A stretch of 63,851 nt of DNA from an uncultured Alphaproteobacteria bacterium (GTDB lineage: Bacteria > Pseudomonadota > Alphaproteobacteria > HIMB59 > GCA-002718135): contig CACGNZ010000006.1 in assembly GCA_902574475.1 (NCBI GenBank), forward strand, positions 1 to 63,851. Reading direction: 5' to 3'. Below the pieces are notes generated by a model. That model ran no database searches, had not been told where the DNA came from, and was given only the letters and a program-made list of their open reading frames with translations. This document shows, one piece after another, positions 48,247 through 56,791 of this stretch (positions within the stretch are counted from its first letter, which is position 1; the number at the start of each line of letters is the position of its first letter). The translations under genes and the position numbers were made by a program.

Positions 48247-48279
48247 AAAAAAACGGCACTAATTAAAGTGCCGTTTTTA
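48247..48279 (-). terminator. Rho-independent terminator of the porin gene
   Basis: ACGGCACT / AGTGCCGT stem (about 48253-48260 with 48267-48274) with a 6-nt loop AATTAA. It is flanked by an A run on the left and a T run on the right, so the hairpin can act in both directions; on the minus strand it follows the porin stop by about 20-50 bases. Confidence 0.9.
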
Positions 48280-48298
48280 AAGATATTAAGTCTTATAC

Positions 48299-49339
48299 TT
48301 AAAATGCCATGTTAGCACCGATGTACCATGCAGATCCATCAGTAGTATCATTCGCACCTTCGTTAGCTGAGTCAACATCAGTATAACCAAGGATAGCTGT
48401 AACACCAGCAGCAACTGCGTATGAAACACTAGCAGAAGTAACATCCTGAGAGTCTTCTGTAGTACCAGCAGTTCCAAATGTACCATCATTAGCTGAACCT
48501 GAGGCAAGACCTATATTAAACGTAAGGTCTCCAGTAACATATTTAACACCAGCTTTTACAACTTCAGCATCAACTTCTACTGTAGTTGAGTCACCAGCAA
48601 CTTTATCACCATCAGCAAAACCAACAGCAACAGTTAAATCACCTGTTACAGCACTTATACCAACATGCGCACCACCTGGGTCATTTGTAGGCATTGTACC
48701 ATCTCTTGATCCATCACTTTGTGATAAACCAGCACCAATTGTTACTGCAGTATCACCAAGATCAGTTACATATGTAGCACCAATTGCAACGTGACTGTCT
48801 GTTTTGTAAGTTGTAGCAGCAGTAGCACCATTATCAGTTGAAGCTGAGAATGACATTTTTAGACCATCAGCTAAGAAATCAGCTGCAGTATGATACTCAA
48901 CACCTAATGCTGTTGTAGCAGTCATAAAGTCTAATCCAGTTGGAGCAGTGTTTGCTGTAGTGATTGTTACACCTTCTGCACCAGCAGAACCTGGAACAGA
49001 TACAGCATGAGATCCAGCCGCGTTACCAGCAGCGATTACATCAAGCTTAGAGCCATCAGTGAATGCTAAAGTAAAACCAGCATCATAATCTTCTTTTGTG
49101 TTTTCATCCATTACTTTAAAGCTAGATGAAATAGTCATACCACCATCAGTAGTTTCAGATAGTGACACAGTAAAGTTGTTGTCATTAATCTGAGCGTTTG
49201 TGTCTGTTCCACCAGTTGGTGAATCAAACTCAATACCAGTTTGGTGGTTACCACTCATAGTAGCAGTTACTGCTTCAGCAACTGAAGCCGCACCTAGCGT
49301 AGAAACTAGAGCAGTTCCCATTAATAGTTCTTTTTTCAT
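48299..49339 (-). CDS. Outer-membrane porin (Gram-negative porin family)
   Basis: 346 residues. The signal peptide MKKELLMGTALVSTLGAASVAEA is followed by alternating beta strands rich in Thr, Ser, Gly and Asp, starting with VTATMSGNHQTGIEFDS and ending YIGANMAF; the terminal Phe is the BAM recognition residue. This is a general-diffusion porin of the alphaproteobacterial type. Its acidic composition fits a marine porin. It has RBS AAGGAGT, a leader with an 18-bp palindrome, and its own terminator, all signs of a highly expressed single gene. Codons are somewhat more GC-rich than in neighbouring genes. Confidence 0.9.
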   Translation of the reverse strand: MKKELLMGTALVSTLGAASVAEAVTATMSGNHQTGIEFDSPTGGTDTNAQINDNNFTVSLSETTDGGMTISSSFKVMDENTKEDYDAGFTLAFTDGSKLDVIAAGNAAGSHAVSVPGSAGAEGVTITTANTAPTGLDFMTATTALGVEYHTAADFLADGLKMSFSASTDNGATAATTYKTDSHVAIGATYVTDLGDTAVTIGAGLSQSDGSRDGTMPTNDPGGAHVGISAVTGDLTVAVGFADGDKVAGDSTTVEVDAEVVKAGVKYVTGDLTFNIGLASGSANDGTFGTAGTTEDSQDVTSASVSYAVAAGVTAILGYTDVDSANEGANDTTDGSAWYIGANMAF

Positions 49340-49355
49340 AATTACTCCTTTTGAG

Positions 49356-49373
49356 TTAATGAATATTCATTAA
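49356..49373. promoter_or_regulatory. Perfect 18-bp palindrome upstream of the porin start
   Basis: TTAATGAATATTCATTAA is fully self-complementary. It sits 17 bp before the porin ATG, just upstream of the AAGGAGT ribosome-binding site. It could be an operator for a dimeric regulator or a leader hairpin with no loop; which one is not decidable from sequence. Confidence 0.5.
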
Positions 49374-49493
49374 ATGCAAGCAACAAACCTGCATTGAGGG
49401 TGTAATATTTAAAAATTGAATAAATTACAAAAAAAGCTTAATGATTTATTATATTTTTTGAAACAATGTTGTTTTTTTACAACATAAAAACAT

Positions 49494-50129
49494 ATGTTTA
49501 ATATTAAAAAATACAATGAAATCAATGATTTTTTAAAAAAATCCAATAATTCTGCGAAAATAATTGCCATATCTAAAAATCATCCAGAAGAAAGTGTAAT
49601 AGAAGCAATAAATGCGGGGGTTCAGATATTTGGAGAAAACAAGGTCCAAGAAGCAATGCAAAAGTTTAAAGAAATAAAACTAAACAACCCAAAGATAGAA
49701 TTACATTTAACAGGGCCATTACAATCTAATAAAGTTAAAGCCGCAATATCTTTATTTGATGTATTCCATACCTTAGACAGAGAAAAAATAGCGAGAGAAT
49801 TTGCAAAGTACAGAGACTTATTATCAAAAAAGAAAATTTTTCTTCAAATTAATATAGGAAAAGAAAACACAAAAAGCGGTATTTTCCCAGAAGACACAAA
49901 AGAATTTTTATTTTTCTTAAAAAATGAAATGAAATTATCTATCTTTGGTTTAATGTGTATACCACCGCCAGATGATGATCCTGTTTATCACTTTAATAAA
50001 TTAAAAATTCTTGCAAACGAAAATAATATTTTTGGCCTAAGTATTGGAATGAGTGATGATTATGAGAAAGCATTACAATTTAATCCAACATATATTAGGC
50101 TTGGAACTGTTTTATTTGGAAAAAGATAG
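49494..50129 (+). CDS. YggS/PROSC-family PLP homeostasis protein
   Basis: 211 residues, a single alanine-racemase-like TIM barrel. The PLP-binding lysine is in IIAISKNHPEESV, followed by GVQIFGENKVQEAMQKF, HLTGPLQSNKVKAAI, IGKENTKSGI and LSIGMSDDYEKAL, all diagnostic. It keeps free pyridoxal phosphate in balance. Divergent from the porin gene; a short ATGTTGT/ACAACAT inverted repeat lies just before its ATG. It overlaps the next gene by one base. Confidence 0.95.
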   Translation: MFNIKKYNEINDFLKKSNNSAKIIAISKNHPEESVIEAINAGVQIFGENKVQEAMQKFKEIKLNNPKIELHLTGPLQSNKVKAAISLFDVFHTLDREKIAREFAKYRDLLSKKKIFLQINIGKENTKSGIFPEDTKEFLFFLKNEMKLSIFGLMCIPPPDDDPVYHFNKLKILANENNIFGLSIGMSDDYEKALQFNPTYIRLGTVLFGKR

Positions 50130-50731
50130 TGAAAAATAAATTATATATATTCTGTAATAATAAGATTAAAAATTTGTTAATCTCTATTCTTTCAAATTAT
50201 GAATTAAAATTTATAAAATTAAATATAATCGAAGAGGTTTCTCAAAGCATAAAAGCAAATATTATTTTTATAAATAAAAAAGAAGAGCTTAATTTAATAA
50301 ATTTTAAAAATTTAAATAACAATTATTTAATAATATCTACTCTTAAAAATAATAATTTAAAAAATAATAATGTCATTAAATTATTGCATACCCCACTGTC
50401 AATTGATCATATTAGAAATTCAATAGAAAATTTTTTACAAAATCTAAAAATTCAATTTCATGATATATCTCTAGATAATGAGAAATTAATAAATTTGAGT
50501 AACAATTCTTTTTGCTATCTAACTAAAGTCGAGTTAGAAATTTTAAGCTGCTTAATAAAAGAGAAAGTAACAAGTAAAAATTTTATAAAAGAAAAAATTT
50601 TAAATATTAAATCAAATATTCAAACAAACTCCCTTGAAAGCCACCTTACAAGAATTAGAAAAAAAATGATCAAAATAAAAACTGCTGTTAAAATACAGGC
50701 AAAAAATGAAAAACTATTAATTACAATTTAA
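50129..50731 (+). CDS. Degenerate OmpR-like response regulator (winged helix)
   Basis: 200 residues. The N-terminal ~115 residues have the alternating strand-helix pattern of a receiver domain (KLYIFCNNKIKNLLISIL, ANIIFINKKEEL, NNYLIISTL, IKLLHTPLSIDHIRNSIENFL) but lack the acidic pair and phospho-acceptor Asp where expected. The C-terminal ~75 residues resemble the OmpR winged helix (YLTKVELEILSCLI, SKNFIKEKIL, SLESHLTRIRKKM). GTG start overlapping the yggS stop; co-transcribed. Likely a phosphorylation-independent DNA-binding protein; partner and target unknown. Confidence 0.6.
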   Translation: MKNKLYIFCNNKIKNLLISILSNYELKFIKLNIIEEVSQSIKANIIFINKKEELNLINFKNLNNNYLIISTLKNNNLKNNNVIKLLHTPLSIDHIRNSIENFLQNLKIQFHDISLDNEKLINLSNNSFCYLTKVELEILSCLIKEKVTSKNFIKEKILNIKSNIQTNSLESHLTRIRKKMIKIKTAVKIQAKNEKLLITI

Positions 50732-51324
50732 TTTAAAAAACTAGGATTTATGAGCTTAAAAAAATTTTTATCAAATTCTTGGTTGTAAGCATGATTGTAT
50801 ATTGACAACTTAAGAGCATCTTTTTCAATTATTACTTCTATACCCCTTAATACCAAAGGGCTGTTTTCAAAGTATGCTTTGATAATAAACCCCTTGTCAT
50901 CAAAATTAAAACCATTCTTTTCAAGCACAATCTCATTATTTTTTATTTTTATTTTACTATCTTCAAAAAAAATAGGATTTCTAAAAATATCATAAAGGAA
51001 CCAAGCATTAGTATTTTTTGGGTTAAAAAACTCATCCTCTTCAAGTTCATAGTCATAATACATAGCCTTGTCTTCATCTAGAATTATTAAAATTTTTGTA
51101 GGTGATATATACTCGGCCCTAACCCTTTTTTCCCCAATATATACCTTACCCTCACTTAGACTTTCTCCATCATTTTGTATAAAAGAAGCTGAAAAATATT
51201 TTAAATTGCTTAAATAATTTAAAATCTTATTTTTATCATCAGTGTTTGATCTACTCGTATTTGAAAGTAGAAAAATAATAACTAAAAAAAAATAAAATAA
51301 ACATTTATCATTTTTTAAGAACAT
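50728..51324 (-). CDS. lolA: Outer-membrane lipoprotein carrier LolA-like protein
   Basis: About 198 residues with a signal peptide (MFLKNDKCLFYFFLVIIFLLSNTSRS). The mature protein is LolA-like: ILNYLSNLKYFSASFIQND, GKVYIGEKRVRAEYISPTKILIILDEDKAMYYD, and a run of strands thereafter. LolA carries lipoproteins across the periplasm. The ATG at 51324 is preferred over one five codons upstream because GGTAAGAG precedes it. The 5' end overlaps the ftsK stop by 17 bp; ftsK-lolA adjacency is common in Alphaproteobacteria. Confidence 0.88.
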   Translation of the reverse strand: MFLKNDKCLFYFFLVIIFLLSNTSRSNTDDKNKILNYLSNLKYFSASFIQNDGESLSEGKVYIGEKRVRAEYISPTKILIILDEDKAMYYDYELEEDEFFNPKNTNAWFLYDIFRNPIFFEDSKIKIKNNEIVLEKNGFNFDDKGFIIKAYFENSPLVLRGIEVIIEKDALKLSIYNHAYNQEFDKNFFKLINPSFLN

Positions 51325-53542
51325 GTCTCTTACCCGCATTGTTTGCTTCGCTTATAATTCCGTCTTCTTCCATCTTTTCTACAATTCTGGCAGCCCTGTT
51401 ATATCCAATCTGAAGATAACGTTGTATATAACTCGTTGAAACTTTTTGTTGTTTAATAACAATTTCAACAGCCTTGCTATAAAGGTCGTCATTATTACTG
51501 GAAATTAAATCATCTTTGCTTGTAGAATTCAAATCCTCCTCTGATAAAGAAATTTCTTTTTTATAGTCAAATGTGGCCTGTTTTTTGATATAAGAAACCA
51601 CTCTTTCAACCTCATTTTCTGAAACAAATCCACCATGAAGTCTTTTAATTATCCCGCCGTTCTCTAAAAATAACATATCCCCACTTCCCAGCAACTGTTC
51701 TGCACCCATTTCATTTAATATTGTTCTACTATCAAATTTGCTAGAAACTTTATAACTTATGCGACTTGGAAAATTTGCTTTTATTGTTCCTGTAATTACA
51801 TCAACACTAGGTCTTTGAGTAGCTGTTATTAAGTGAATACCCGAAGCTCTTGCCATTTGTGCTAATCTTTGAACTAGAGATTCAACTTCTTTACCAGCCA
51901 CCATCATTAAATCTGCCATTTCATCTATAACAACAACAATAAAAGGCATTTTTTCTAGAAGAATTTCTTGTTTTTCTATAATTGGCATTCTAGTATCATC
52001 ATCAATACCTGTTTGAACTTCTCTATACATTTTTCTTCCAGATGAGATAGTTCTTAAAACCTTATCATTATAAGAATCTATATTTTTTACATTTAGGGAG
52101 CTCATTAATTTATATCTGTTTTCCATTTCTCTCACAACCCACTTTAGTGCAAATACTGCTCTTTTCGGGTCCGTAACAACAGGTGTTAATAAATGAGGAA
52201 TATCTTCATAAATACTCAACTCTAACATTTTAGGATCAATTAATATTAATTTGCACTCATTTGGTTTAAATTTGTAAAGTATACTTAATATCATTGTGTT
52301 AATACCGACTGATTTTCCTGAACCAGTTGTTCCAGCAATTAACAAATGGGGCATTCTTTCTAAATTTGCAAAAATACTTTTACCTGAAATATCTTTACCT
52401 AAGGCTAGTGTAAGAGAGTCATCACCTATTTCAAACTCCTCCTCTTCAATTAGATCACCAAAAAAAACTTCATCTCTTTTGGCATTTGGAATTTCAATAC
52501 CCAAGCTAGTTTTCCCTGGTTGAGTAGAAATTCTAGCAGAAATAGATGACATTGCTCTGGCAATATCATCTGACAACCCTATTACTTTGCTAGATTTAAT
52601 ACCTGCATTGGGAACAAACTCAAATAAAGTTACAATTGGACCACTACTAAAACCAACTATTTTTCCTTCAACACCATATTCAGAAAGAGTTTTTTCCAAT
52701 TTCATTGCTGCATCTGTATTTATTTTATCTAACTCTTTATGTTTATTATTTTTTAAATTTGATTTCGAAAGCAGATCTTTTGGTGGAAGGCTAAAACTAA
52801 AACTATCTAACTCAAGCTGTTTTTGAGGCTCTGATTTTATGCTATTTTTTCTTCTTAAATTAACATAATTTCTTTTTCTTATAGTAGGCTCACTTCTTAA
52901 GTTTTTATTGGCGGGGCCTTTTTTGAATTTTATGTATTTTAGTAAGCTAAAAATAGAAAATAAAAATTTGAAGTATTTAAAAAACTTTAAAAAAGATGCT
53001 ATTTTATTTATCCATGATAAATTTATTCCAAAAGATAAGAATATTAAAATTATACCAAATATTAAAAGTGATAAATTTATAATAAAATATATAAAAACAT
53101 TTTCCATGATGTTTAAATCAATATTTCTGAATAAATCGATTAAGAACTGAGAAATTAAGCCTTTATTTAAATAGGTAATATCAACTGATCTTAAGGAAAT
53201 ATTAACAATTATTATCCCGGCTATGTTTGATAAAAGTTTTAAAATTATTAATCTACTGGTTATGCCTAAAAATAATTTTCCACCTTCAAGTGTTAAAAGA
53301 AGTGCCGATAAATAACTTAATGTGCCGACAATAATAAATGAATAACTTGATAAATAAGCGCCAAAAAAACCCACAAGATTTTCAACTTTATATTCATTTA
53401 TATTATAATTTAATTGATTAAATCCAGGATCATTTAGAGAATATGAATAAAGGCTAGTAAGATAAATTAAACCAAATCCAAATAGAACTATCCCAACTAA
53501 AAATTTAACAACAAAATTTCTTAATGAACCATACTTGAACAT
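51308..53542 (-). CDS. ftsK: DNA translocase FtsK
   Basis: 744 residues. The N-terminal ~175 residues hold about four transmembrane segments (septum anchor), followed by a short basic linker (about 200-260), so this is a compact FtsK. The motor domain has HLLIAGTTGSGKSVGINTMI (Walker A), FIVVVIDEMADLMMVAG (Walker B) and MARASGIHLITATQRPSVDVITGTIKANFPSRI. The C-terminal gamma winged helix (VSTSYIQRYLQIGYNRAARIVEKMEEDGII) reads KOPS sequences to direct DNA toward dif. Confidence 0.98.
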   Translation of the reverse strand: MFKYGSLRNFVVKFLVGIVLFGFGLIYLTSLYSYSLNDPGFNQLNYNINEYKVENLVGFFGAYLSSYSFIIVGTLSYLSALLLTLEGGKLFLGITSRLIILKLLSNIAGIIIVNISLRSVDITYLNKGLISQFLIDLFRNIDLNIMENVFIYFIINLSLLIFGIILIFLSFGINLSWINKIASFLKFFKYFKFLFSIFSLLKYIKFKKGPANKNLRSEPTIRKRNYVNLRRKNSIKSEPQKQLELDSFSFSLPPKDLLSKSNLKNNKHKELDKINTDAAMKLEKTLSEYGVEGKIVGFSSGPIVTLFEFVPNAGIKSSKVIGLSDDIARAMSSISARISTQPGKTSLGIEIPNAKRDEVFFGDLIEEEEFEIGDDSLTLALGKDISGKSIFANLERMPHLLIAGTTGSGKSVGINTMILSILYKFKPNECKLILIDPKMLELSIYEDIPHLLTPVVTDPKRAVFALKWVVREMENRYKLMSSLNVKNIDSYNDKVLRTISSGRKMYREVQTGIDDDTRMPIIEKQEILLEKMPFIVVVIDEMADLMMVAGKEVESLVQRLAQMARASGIHLITATQRPSVDVITGTIKANFPSRISYKVSSKFDSRTILNEMGAEQLLGSGDMLFLENGGIIKRLHGGFVSENEVERVVSYIKKQATFDYKKEISLSEEDLNSTSKDDLISSNNDDLYSKAVEIVIKQQKVSTSYIQRYLQIGYNRAARIVEKMEEDGIISEANNAGKRHVLKK

Positions 53543-53589
53543 ATAGTTAGATTGTAATACATTTAGATTATGGTAATTCGAAGAAAATT

Positions 53590-54771
53590 ATGAAAGAAAT
53601 TAAGTCAAACATAAATATTGTGGGAGGAGGTCTTATAGGCGCTATGGCGGCTTATTCACTTTCAAAACTTGGCAACAATATTGTTGTTTTAGAGCAAAAA
53701 TCTAAGTTTGATCAAAAAAAAATTTTAGATAAAAGGACAACAGCAATATCAGAGGGAACTAAAAAATTTCTAGAACAAATAAATATCTGGAAGGAAATTT
53801 GCTATCATGCTGAGCCGATTAAAAGAATTCAAATAATAGACAGAAATCAATCTAATAAAATTTATTTTGATAATCAAAGAAGAAAATCTAACTTGGGATA
53901 TATAGTTAAAAATGAACATATACTCGACAGCTTATATAGAAAATTACAAAAACAAAAAAATGTAAAAATTTTCAATAATGTATGTATTAAAGATATTATT
54001 TATCAAGGTAATAGAATTATAACTAAGCAGGATAATTTTTTTGTTAATACAAATCTTCTGTTAGCATCTGATGGGAAAAACAGCTCAATAAGAAAAATTT
54101 TTAAAACACCAATTTATAATAAAGATTATAAAAAAAAAGCAATTGTAATAAATTTTTATCATTCAAAAAATCACCACAACACTGCTTACGAGTTTTTCTT
54201 TAAAAATGGCCCACTTGCAATCTTACCAATGCAAAAAAATAAAAATAAATTTCAAAGCTCCATAGTTTGGACGAATACTAATGAATTTATAAATTCTTTA
54301 CTTTCTTTAGACGACAATAAGATTGTTTCTATTTTAAATGAAAAAATTAAAGGAAGTGTTGGTGAGATTAAAAAAATTATTACAAAACAAACCTTTCCTT
54401 TGAAAGCCCATTTAAACTCTAAATTTTTTGAGAACAAAATTATTTATCTTGGTGATTCAGCTCACTCATTTCATCCTATTGCTGGACAAGGCTGGAACCT
54501 TGGGATGCAAGATGTAGAAAGCTTATATAATCTTGTTAAAAAATATAACTCTCTAGGTTTGGAATTGGGAGATGAAATATTTTGTAAAGTATTTCAGAAA
54601 GACAACTTTTTTAAAGCTTATAGATTGTATCAAATCACTGATAAAGTTGATAGTATTTTTAAATTAGATAACATTTTTTTTAATCATGTAAGATTTTCAG
54701 CGATTAATTTAATAGAGAGAAGTAAAAAACTTAAAAATCAAATTAGTGATTTTGCAATGGGAGTTAATTAA
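53590..54771 (+). CDS. UbiH/Coq6-family FAD-dependent ubiquinone hydroxylase
   Basis: 393 residues. N-terminal FAD motif IVGGGLIGAMAAYSLSKLG, middle RTTAISEGTKKFLEQINIW, and the C-terminal flavin motif IIYLGDSAHSFHPIAGQGWNLGMQD, which is diagnostic for the UbiH/UbiF/VisC/Coq6 family. These enzymes hydroxylate the ubiquinone ring; which position (C1, C5 or C6, as with UbiL/UbiM in Alphaproteobacteria) cannot be decided. Divergent from ftsK and convergent with the Lon-N-domain gene (8-bp overlap). Confidence 0.92.
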   Translation: MKEIKSNINIVGGGLIGAMAAYSLSKLGNNIVVLEQKSKFDQKKILDKRTTAISEGTKKFLEQINIWKEICYHAEPIKRIQIIDRNQSNKIYFDNQRRKSNLGYIVKNEHILDSLYRKLQKQKNVKIFNNVCIKDIIYQGNRIITKQDNFFVNTNLLLASDGKNSSIRKIFKTPIYNKDYKKKAIVINFYHSKNHHNTAYEFFFKNGPLAILPMQKNKNKFQSSIVWTNTNEFINSLLSLDDNKIVSILNEKIKGSVGEIKKIITKQTFPLKAHLNSKFFENKIIYLGDSAHSFHPIAGQGWNLGMQDVESLYNLVKKYNSLGLELGDEIFCKVFQKDNFFKAYRLYQITDKVDSIFKLDNIFFNHVRFSAINLIERSKKLKNQISDFAMGVN

Positions 54772-55357
54772 TACTCTTATTATTATCATTTTCAATGCTC
54801 TCAAGTTCTAAAATTGATTGGAGTTTTTTATAGAAATCAGCTAGATTTTGTGTTTCTAATAGAGCCTGTTTTTCAATATCACTAAAAGGTGAAATCATTG
54901 CTATAAATTTTATAATCTGGTTAAAATCTATATTTTGAATTTCCTTAAGGTCTAAGTTAATTTTTTTTACTTTTATATATTTACTATATTTTTCTAGAAG
55001 GTTATTTTTTTGTTTTTCATTTATAAAGTTTTTATCTTCCTCAAAATCTATTATTTCAGCTTCTATCAACCTAAATTTATGTTTTTTTTCTAACTCCTTC
55101 TTAACTTTAAAACAATTTACACCCTGCAAACTAATTAAATATCTCCCATCTGTTGTTTCACTAAAACTATGAATTTTTCCAACACAACCAATATTGTAGA
55201 GATTATTTTTTTCGTCAGACTGTATCATTCCTATATACCTCTCCCTTGAAAGAGCGTAGTCAATCATATCAATATATCTTTGTTCAAATATGTTTAGGGG
55301 CAAACTTGTTCCTGGGAAAAGGACGGCTCCGTTTAAGGGAAAAATAGGAATTTCCAT
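54764..55357 (-). CDS. Lon N-terminal-domain (substrate-binding) protein
   Basis: 197 residues corresponding only to the N-terminal substrate-recognition domain of Lon (IPIFPLNGAVLFPGTSLPLNIFEQRYIDMIDYAL, IGCVGKIHSFSETTDGRYLISLQGVNCFKV). There is no ATPase or protease domain. Free-standing versions are widespread in Alphaproteobacteria next to a thioredoxin-like gene, as here, but their role is unclear. One base separates it from the upstream thioredoxin gene. Confidence 0.92.
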   Translation of the reverse strand: MEIPIFPLNGAVLFPGTSLPLNIFEQRYIDMIDYALSRERYIGMIQSDEKNNLYNIGCVGKIHSFSETTDGRYLISLQGVNCFKVKKELEKKHKFRLIEAEIIDFEEDKNFINEKQKNNLLEKYSKYIKVKKINLDLKEIQNIDFNQIIKFIAMISPFSDIEKQALLETQNLADFYKKLQSILELESIENDNNKSIN

Positions 55358-55358
55358 A

Positions 55359-56225
55359 TTAAGAAAACATTATTTGTGAAAATCTTTTTCTATATTCAAT
55401 AGTAATTTGATCACTATTTCCAAGAACACCAAAGAACTCTAACATTTTATTTTTAACTTTGTCTTTGTTTTTTGGATAATTATTTAAAAGTAAATCCATT
55501 GCAGTTTGATATTCTTTCATTGAAAAATACTTATCTGATAATTCTAAAACTAAATCTATATTACCAGGCTCATTTTCAAGCTTATTGAGCAATTCATTAA
55601 CATCTGGTCCGGAGGAATTATTTTTTACAATTTCCATCTTTTTTAAAAGCTGTTTAATTTCATCCTTTTCCTGCACCTCTTTTTCTAATGAACTAATAAA
55701 TGTTTCAATATCTTCAAATTGTTTTAGTTCGATAAGGCATTCTAGGTAAAAACAAATACCTTTTATTTCATCTGAATTTTTAGAAATAAATTCTAGAAGA
55801 GCTTCTTTAACTTCTTCAAATTTATTTTCAGCCATTGCATTTTTTATATCATCATAGAATTCAGTAAAATCTTCGTTAATTTTAGACCCCAAACACTTTT
55901 CAATAAATTCAACAATCTGATTTTCCGGAATAACACCTTGGAAAGCATTAAGAATTTGCTTATCCTTGAATGCATATACTGTAGGAATAGATTGTATTCT
56001 TAATTGAGCTGCAATTTGTTGATTCTCATCAATATTAATTTTTACTAGAGTAACCTTATCTGCTGATTTTGATATAATTTTTTCTAGAACTGGTGTTAGT
56101 TGTTTACATGGACCACACCAAGGGGCCCAAAAATCAACAATAATTAATTTATTTTCACTTGCTTCAATAACTTGATCATTAAAATCAGATTCATTTACAT
56201 CGATTATATTTGTATTTTCACTCAT
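55359..56225 (-). CDS. CnoX/YbbN-like thioredoxin with TPR tail
   Basis: 288 residues. Thioredoxin domain (about 1-110) with an intact CxxC, VDFWAPWCGPCKQLTPVLEK, then a helical repeat tail (about 120-288) with TPR-like segments (AENKFEEVKEALLEFI, MKEYQTAMDLLLNNYPKNKDKVKNKMLEFFGVLG). This layout is that of CnoX (YbbN), a chaperone-redox protein that hands clients to Hsp70 and GroEL. It overlaps the prolyl-tRNA editing gene by 4 bp and lies 1 bp from the Lon-N gene. Confidence 0.9.
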   Translation of the reverse strand: MSENTNIIDVNESDFNDQVIEASENKLIIVDFWAPWCGPCKQLTPVLEKIISKSADKVTLVKINIDENQQIAAQLRIQSIPTVYAFKDKQILNAFQGVIPENQIVEFIEKCLGSKINEDFTEFYDDIKNAMAENKFEEVKEALLEFISKNSDEIKGICFYLECLIELKQFEDIETFISSLEKEVQEKDEIKQLLKKMEIVKNNSSGPDVNELLNKLENEPGNIDLVLELSDKYFSMKEYQTAMDLLLNNYPKNKDKVKNKMLEFFGVLGNSDQITIEYRKRFSQIMFS

Positions 56226-56734
56226 AAAACTTTGACTATACTATAACTATCCAAAGAAAAAATATGAATTTTTTTATTATTTTCAAGGAGGAAGCTAATG
56301 AACTCTGAAGTTTTAATGCTTACAGTTGTAGTATTAATTAAAGGATGAAAGTTAATTATTTCACTGTTAAAAAGTTTCTCATCTAAGTAAAATTTAACAA
56401 CATTATCTTTGTCGTTAAGAAGGGCAAATGGAGATATTGATCCAGGCTTTATACCCAAAAATTGCTCTAAATATTCAGCATTAGCAAATGATAAATTTTT
56501 AGCATCGATAGATTTAGAAAATTGTTTTAAATCAACTTTTGCATTTTCATCACAACTAAAAAGAAAAAAATTATTTTTTTTATTCTTTAAAAATAAATTT
56601 TTTGTATGTGCCCCCTTTATTTCACCTCTTAGATTTTCGGAGTCTTCAACTGTAAATAAAGGATCATGATCATGAATTTGAAAATCTTTATTTTTTACAC
56701 TAAGTAATTCAAATAAATCTGTCTTTGAGAGCAT
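56222..56734 (-). CDS. Prolyl-tRNA editing protein (ProXp-ala / YbaK-like deacylase)
   Basis: 170 residues, a free-standing editing domain. LRGEIKGAHTKNLFLKNKKNNFFLFSCDENAKVDLKQFSK, LGIKPGSISPFALLNDKDNVVKFYLDE and INFHPLINTTTVSI are the diagnostic segments of the ProXp-ala type, which clears Ala-tRNA(Pro). It starts the leftward three-gene unit with cnoX and the Lon-N gene and is divergent from crtI. Confidence 0.93.
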   Translation of the reverse strand: MLSKTDLFELLSVKNKDFQIHDHDPLFTVEDSENLRGEIKGAHTKNLFLKNKKNNFFLFSCDENAKVDLKQFSKSIDAKNLSFANAEYLEQFLGIKPGSISPFALLNDKDNVVKFYLDEKLFNSEIINFHPLINTTTVSIKTSEFISFLLENNKKIHIFSLDSYSIVKVL

Positions 56735-56791
56735 AAATAATATTATATTTATTAAGAAATAAGGTATTTAAACACAATTACTAAATTAACA

